From: VXNE01 sp963665455
Lineage (GTDB): Bacteria > Pseudomonadota > Gammaproteobacteria > Pseudomonadales > Azotimanducaceae
Length of the DNA: 64,000 bases
Direction of reading: 5' to 3'
NCBI GenBank assembly: GCA_963665455.1
Contig: OY762279.1
Coordinates: 4,278,001 to 4,342,000, forward strand
The notes under the pieces: model-generated
Told to the model about the DNA's origin: nothing
The model's input: only the letters and a program-made list of their open reading frames with translations
Databases searched by the model: none
Made by a program: the position numbers and the translations under genes
Part shown: positions 62,046 to 64,000 of the stretch, piece after piece
How positions within the stretch are numbered: the stretch's first letter is position 1
Layout: each line of letters begins with the position of its first letter

Positions 62046-62705
62046 TTATGCGGTGCCGGCGAGCTTCTGCTTCGCGCGCTCGATGAACTGGGCCATGACT
62101 TCGGAGGTCTGGGCGCCGGGGAGCATGAAGCTCCCGGCGAGCATGTAGCAGGGCACGCTGACGACTCCGATCTCGATGGCCCCCTTGATGCGGACGCGCA
62201 TCTCTTCCTCGCCGTCGCCGTCTGCGAGGTACGAGCGTGCCTCTTCCAGATCAAGTCCCGCTTCCTCGGCACCCTCGCAGAGCGTGTCGATATCGCCGAC
62301 GTCCCGCCCTTCGCAGAAGTAGAACCGGAACAGCACTTCCGCGAGTTCATGCTGGACGACCGTCCCGGCCACGCGTTCGGCGTGGTCGAGGAGCCGATGC
62401 GCCGTCAGCGTGTTCGGCATGCGGCCGATCTTGCCGTAGTCGAACGTGATCCCCGCGTCTTCACCTTCCTCCACAATGCGCGTCGGTACCCGCGCCCGGC
62501 CCGCCCGCTCGCCGTAGCGCCGCGCGAGGTACTCGTCGCGGTCCACGCCCGTCGGTGGCAGGTTCGGGTAGAGCTGGTAGGGTCGCCAGACCACTTCCAC
62601 GCCTTCTCCCGCCTGCGTCGCGAGCGCCCCATCGAGACGCCGCTTGCCGATGTAGCACCACGGACAGACGACGTCGGAATAGATTTCGATCAGCATGTGC
62701 CCCAT
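62046..62705 (-). CDS. DsbA-family (FrnE-type) oxidoreductase, cytoplasmic
   Basis: 219 residues. IEIYSDVVCPWCYIGKRRLD with the CPWC redox motif near 14-17, and VVSVPCYMLAG with the cis-Pro loop. No signal peptide. FrnE/HCCA-isomerase-type members act as thiol oxidoreductases or isomerases in aromatic catabolism. A start at the internal ATG 62696 is also possible. Converges with the GST gene. Confidence 0.85.
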   Translation of the reverse strand: MGHMLIEIYSDVVCPWCYIGKRRLDGALATQAGEGVEVVWRPYQLYPNLPPTGVDRDEYLARRYGERAGRARVPTRIVEEGEDAGITFDYGKIGRMPNTLTAHRLLDHAERVAGTVVQHELAEVLFRFYFCEGRDVGDIDTLCEGAEEAGLDLEEARSYLADGDGEEEMRVRIKGAIEIGVVSVPCYMLAGSFMLPGAQTSEVMAQFIERAKQKLAGTA

Positions 62706-62758
62706 GATAACGACGCCGGCGGCGCTTTGCCCCGGCGTTCCAAACGGAGGAGGACTTC

Positions 62759-63535
62759 ATGGCCATCCAACTGCGGCAGATCGCCCTGGTCGCGCGCGAA
62801 CTCAAACCCGTCATCGACGATCTCTGCACGGTCTTCGGCATCAAGCCGTGCTTTATCGACCCCGGCGTCGGCGCGTTCGGGCTGGAGAACACGCTCATGC
62901 CGGTCGGCCGCAACTTCCTCGAAGTCGTCGCCCCGGTCGAGGAGCATACCGCCGGGGGCCGCTATCTGGACCGGCGCAGCGGCGATGGCGGCTATATGGT
63001 GATCTGCCAGGGCGGAGATCTGGAAACCCAGCAGGCCGTGCGCCAACGCGCCCTCGACGCGGGCGTGCGCATCGCCATGGAGTCCGAGCGCGACCGGCAC
63101 AATATTTGTCAGCTACACCCCCGGGACATGATCGCGTCGTTCCTGGAGATCGACTGGGACAGCACCAACGACTTCGACGGCAACTGGAACCCGGCCGGCG
63201 GGACCGGTTGGGAGGAGCAGGTCACCCAAGACGTCACCCACGATTTCGCCGGCGTGGAGCTACAGGGCGTGGACCCGGTCGAGATCGCCGAGTTGTGGGG
63301 CAAGGTAATGGACCTGCCGGTCGAGCGCGATGGCGCGGTGCTCTCGATCCAACTCAACAACGCAACGATCCGCTTCGTCGAGGCGACGGACGGACGTGGG
63401 CCCGGCCTTGGCGGCATCGACCTGGCCGTGAACGACCGGGCGCACGTCCTGGCGGCGGCCAGGGAGCGCGGCTGCTACGTGTCGGACGACCGCGTCGACG
63501 TGTGCGGCGTGCGCTGGTATCTGAAGGCGCCGTAG
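62759..63535 (+). CDS. VOC-fold protein, two modules
   Basis: 258 residues behind GGAGGAGG. IRQIALVARELK-type start (LRQIALVARELKPVIDDLCTVFGI), LEVVAPVEEHTAGGRYLDRR, and a second module from DFAGVELQGVDPVEIAELWGKVMDLP to VRWYLK. Similar VOC proteins are poorly characterised. Divergent from the DsbA-family gene by about 50 bases. Confidence 0.75.
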   Translation: MAIQLRQIALVARELKPVIDDLCTVFGIKPCFIDPGVGAFGLENTLMPVGRNFLEVVAPVEEHTAGGRYLDRRSGDGGYMVICQGGDLETQQAVRQRALDAGVRIAMESERDRHNICQLHPRDMIASFLEIDWDSTNDFDGNWNPAGGTGWEEQVTQDVTHDFAGVELQGVDPVEIAELWGKVMDLPVERDGAVLSIQLNNATIRFVEATDGRGPGLGGIDLAVNDRAHVLAAARERGCYVSDDRVDVCGVRWYLKAP

Positions 63536-63567
63536 GCCTCCCTACAGCCGATCCGGTCCAGCCCGCC

Positions 63568-63990
63568 TCAGGGGAGGGCACGGATGCCGTCGGTGCGCAT
63601 ATCGGCCCCGGGGCCACCCGGCTGCTCCATGCCCAATGCCGCCGTTCGCCCGCGGGCATCCGCGGGTTGTCCTGCACTCGCGCCCTGTGCATCCGCCATG
63701 CCTAAGCGGGTCTCGACCTTACCCAAGCGAGTGTCCACTTTGCCCAAGTGAGTCTCCACCTTGCCCAAGCGAGTCTCGACCTTGTCCAGGCGAGTCTCCA
63801 CCTTGCCCAAGCGAGTCTCGACCTTGTCCAGGCGAGTCTCCACTTTGCCCAGGCGCGTCTCCACCTTGTTCAAACGAATCTCCACCCCGTCCAGGCGAAT
63901 CTCCACCTTGCCCAAGCGAATCTCCACTGTCCGCAGACGATTCTCCACGGCCCGCAGACGATCATCGAGGCGCTCAATCGCACTATGCAT
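63568..63990 (-). CDS. Heptad-repeat coiled-coil protein (start may lie beyond window)
   Basis: 140 residues from the ATG at 63990; no stop lies between it and the window end, so the true start may be outside. The N-terminal ~100 residues are a chain of seven-residue repeats such as VETRLGK and VETRLDK, with Val and Leu at the core positions, a parallel coiled coil of two or three strands. The remaining C-terminus is Gly/Ala/Pro-rich and disordered. No domain gives a function. Confidence 0.65.
   Translation of the reverse strand: MHSAIERLDDRLRAVENRLRTVEIRLGKVEIRLDGVEIRLNKVETRLGKVETRLDKVETRLGKVETRLDKVETRLGKVETHLGKVDTRLGKVETRLGMADAQGASAGQPADARGRTAALGMEQPGGPGADMRTDGIRALP
63710..63961 (-). repeat. 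21-bp tandem repeats encoding coiled-coil heptads
   Basis: Twelve units of 21 bases, each a seven-residue heptad. Two units form an exact 42-bp direct repeat: 63752-63793 equals 63794-63835. Outer units have drifted. The copy number can change by recombination without loss of frame. Confidence 0.85.
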
Positions 63991-64000
63991 CTCCGTACGC

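Noticed and set aside
63710..63961. Regular repeats that look like a CRISPR array
   Set aside because: The unit is 21 bases without spacers, in frame with codons, and gives a coiled coil.

Overview
The window is GC-rich and almost fully coding, with no gene-free stretch over 300 bases. A TonB-dependent receptor, a lipobox lipoprotein and a twin-arginine enzyme point to a Gram-negative, proteobacterium-like organism. The species cannot be fixed from the sequence, and I saw no rRNA, tRNA, CRISPR array or insertion sequence. The content is that of a catabolic island: five VOC-fold genes, four CaiB-type CoA transferases, two HMG-CoA-lyase-like genes, two maleate-isomerase-like genes, four MFS/GPH carriers, and single copies of many hydrolases.

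Layout. 1-3788 (+): end of a FAD-linked oxidase, a UbiD decarboxylase, an MFS carrier. 3812-10977: a divergent block. On the minus strand are a maleate-isomerase-like gene, an unknown, a two-repeat beta-rich protein, an alpha/beta hydrolase and a protein that closely resembles plant red chlorophyll catabolite reductase (RCCR). On the plus strand are a Rieske oxygenase, an SDR that resembles plant chlorophyll b reductase (NOL/NYC1), and a second maleate-isomerase-like gene. 11167-20245 (-): a lipoprotein with ferrochelatase-like features, a TonB receptor, a MetE-like enzyme, an HMG-CoA-lyase-like enzyme, a CoA transferase and a GntR regulator. 20375-33534: small divergent groups (VOC, degenerate nitrilase, lyase, CoA transferase, MFS, LeuCD-like dehydratase, aldehyde dehydrogenase, enone reductase, methyltransferase). 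33632-43310 (+): one long operon (PuuE-like deacetylase/imidase, MaoC, acyl-CoA dehydrogenase, two CoA transferases, PrpD, PaaK-like ligase, amidase, thioesterase). 43295-49416: a YCII protein, a secreted VOC protein, amidohydrolase, GPH carrier, PhoD-like enzyme. 49493-54375: Rpn-type nuclease, agmatinase family, a MazEF-like pair, MTHFR-like, SDR. 54431-60962: an ADP-ribosylglycohydrolase-type enzyme and an acoABXC-type dehydrogenase operon. The end holds GST, DsbA-family, VOC and a heptad-repeat coiled-coil gene.

Central hypothesis. The block around 4.6-16 kb looks like a bacterial counterpart of the plant chlorophyll-breakdown (PAO/phyllobilin) route: uptake receptor, chelatase-like lipoprotein, chlorophyllase-like hydrolase, NOL-like reductase, Rieske oxygenase and RCCR-like reductase side by side. 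The rest of the island could then take apart the fragments. Cyclic imides and half-amides would be opened by the PuuE-like enzyme and the amidase. Substituted maleates would be isomerised or hydrated by the maleate-isomerase-like and LeuCD-like proteins, activated by CoA transferases, and cleaved by the lyases to acyl-CoA and pyruvate-type products. The family assignments come from sequence I can read; the linked pathway is inference. Short AT-rich operator-like motifs at several divergent promoters suggest shared control, and at least two genes there look leaderless.
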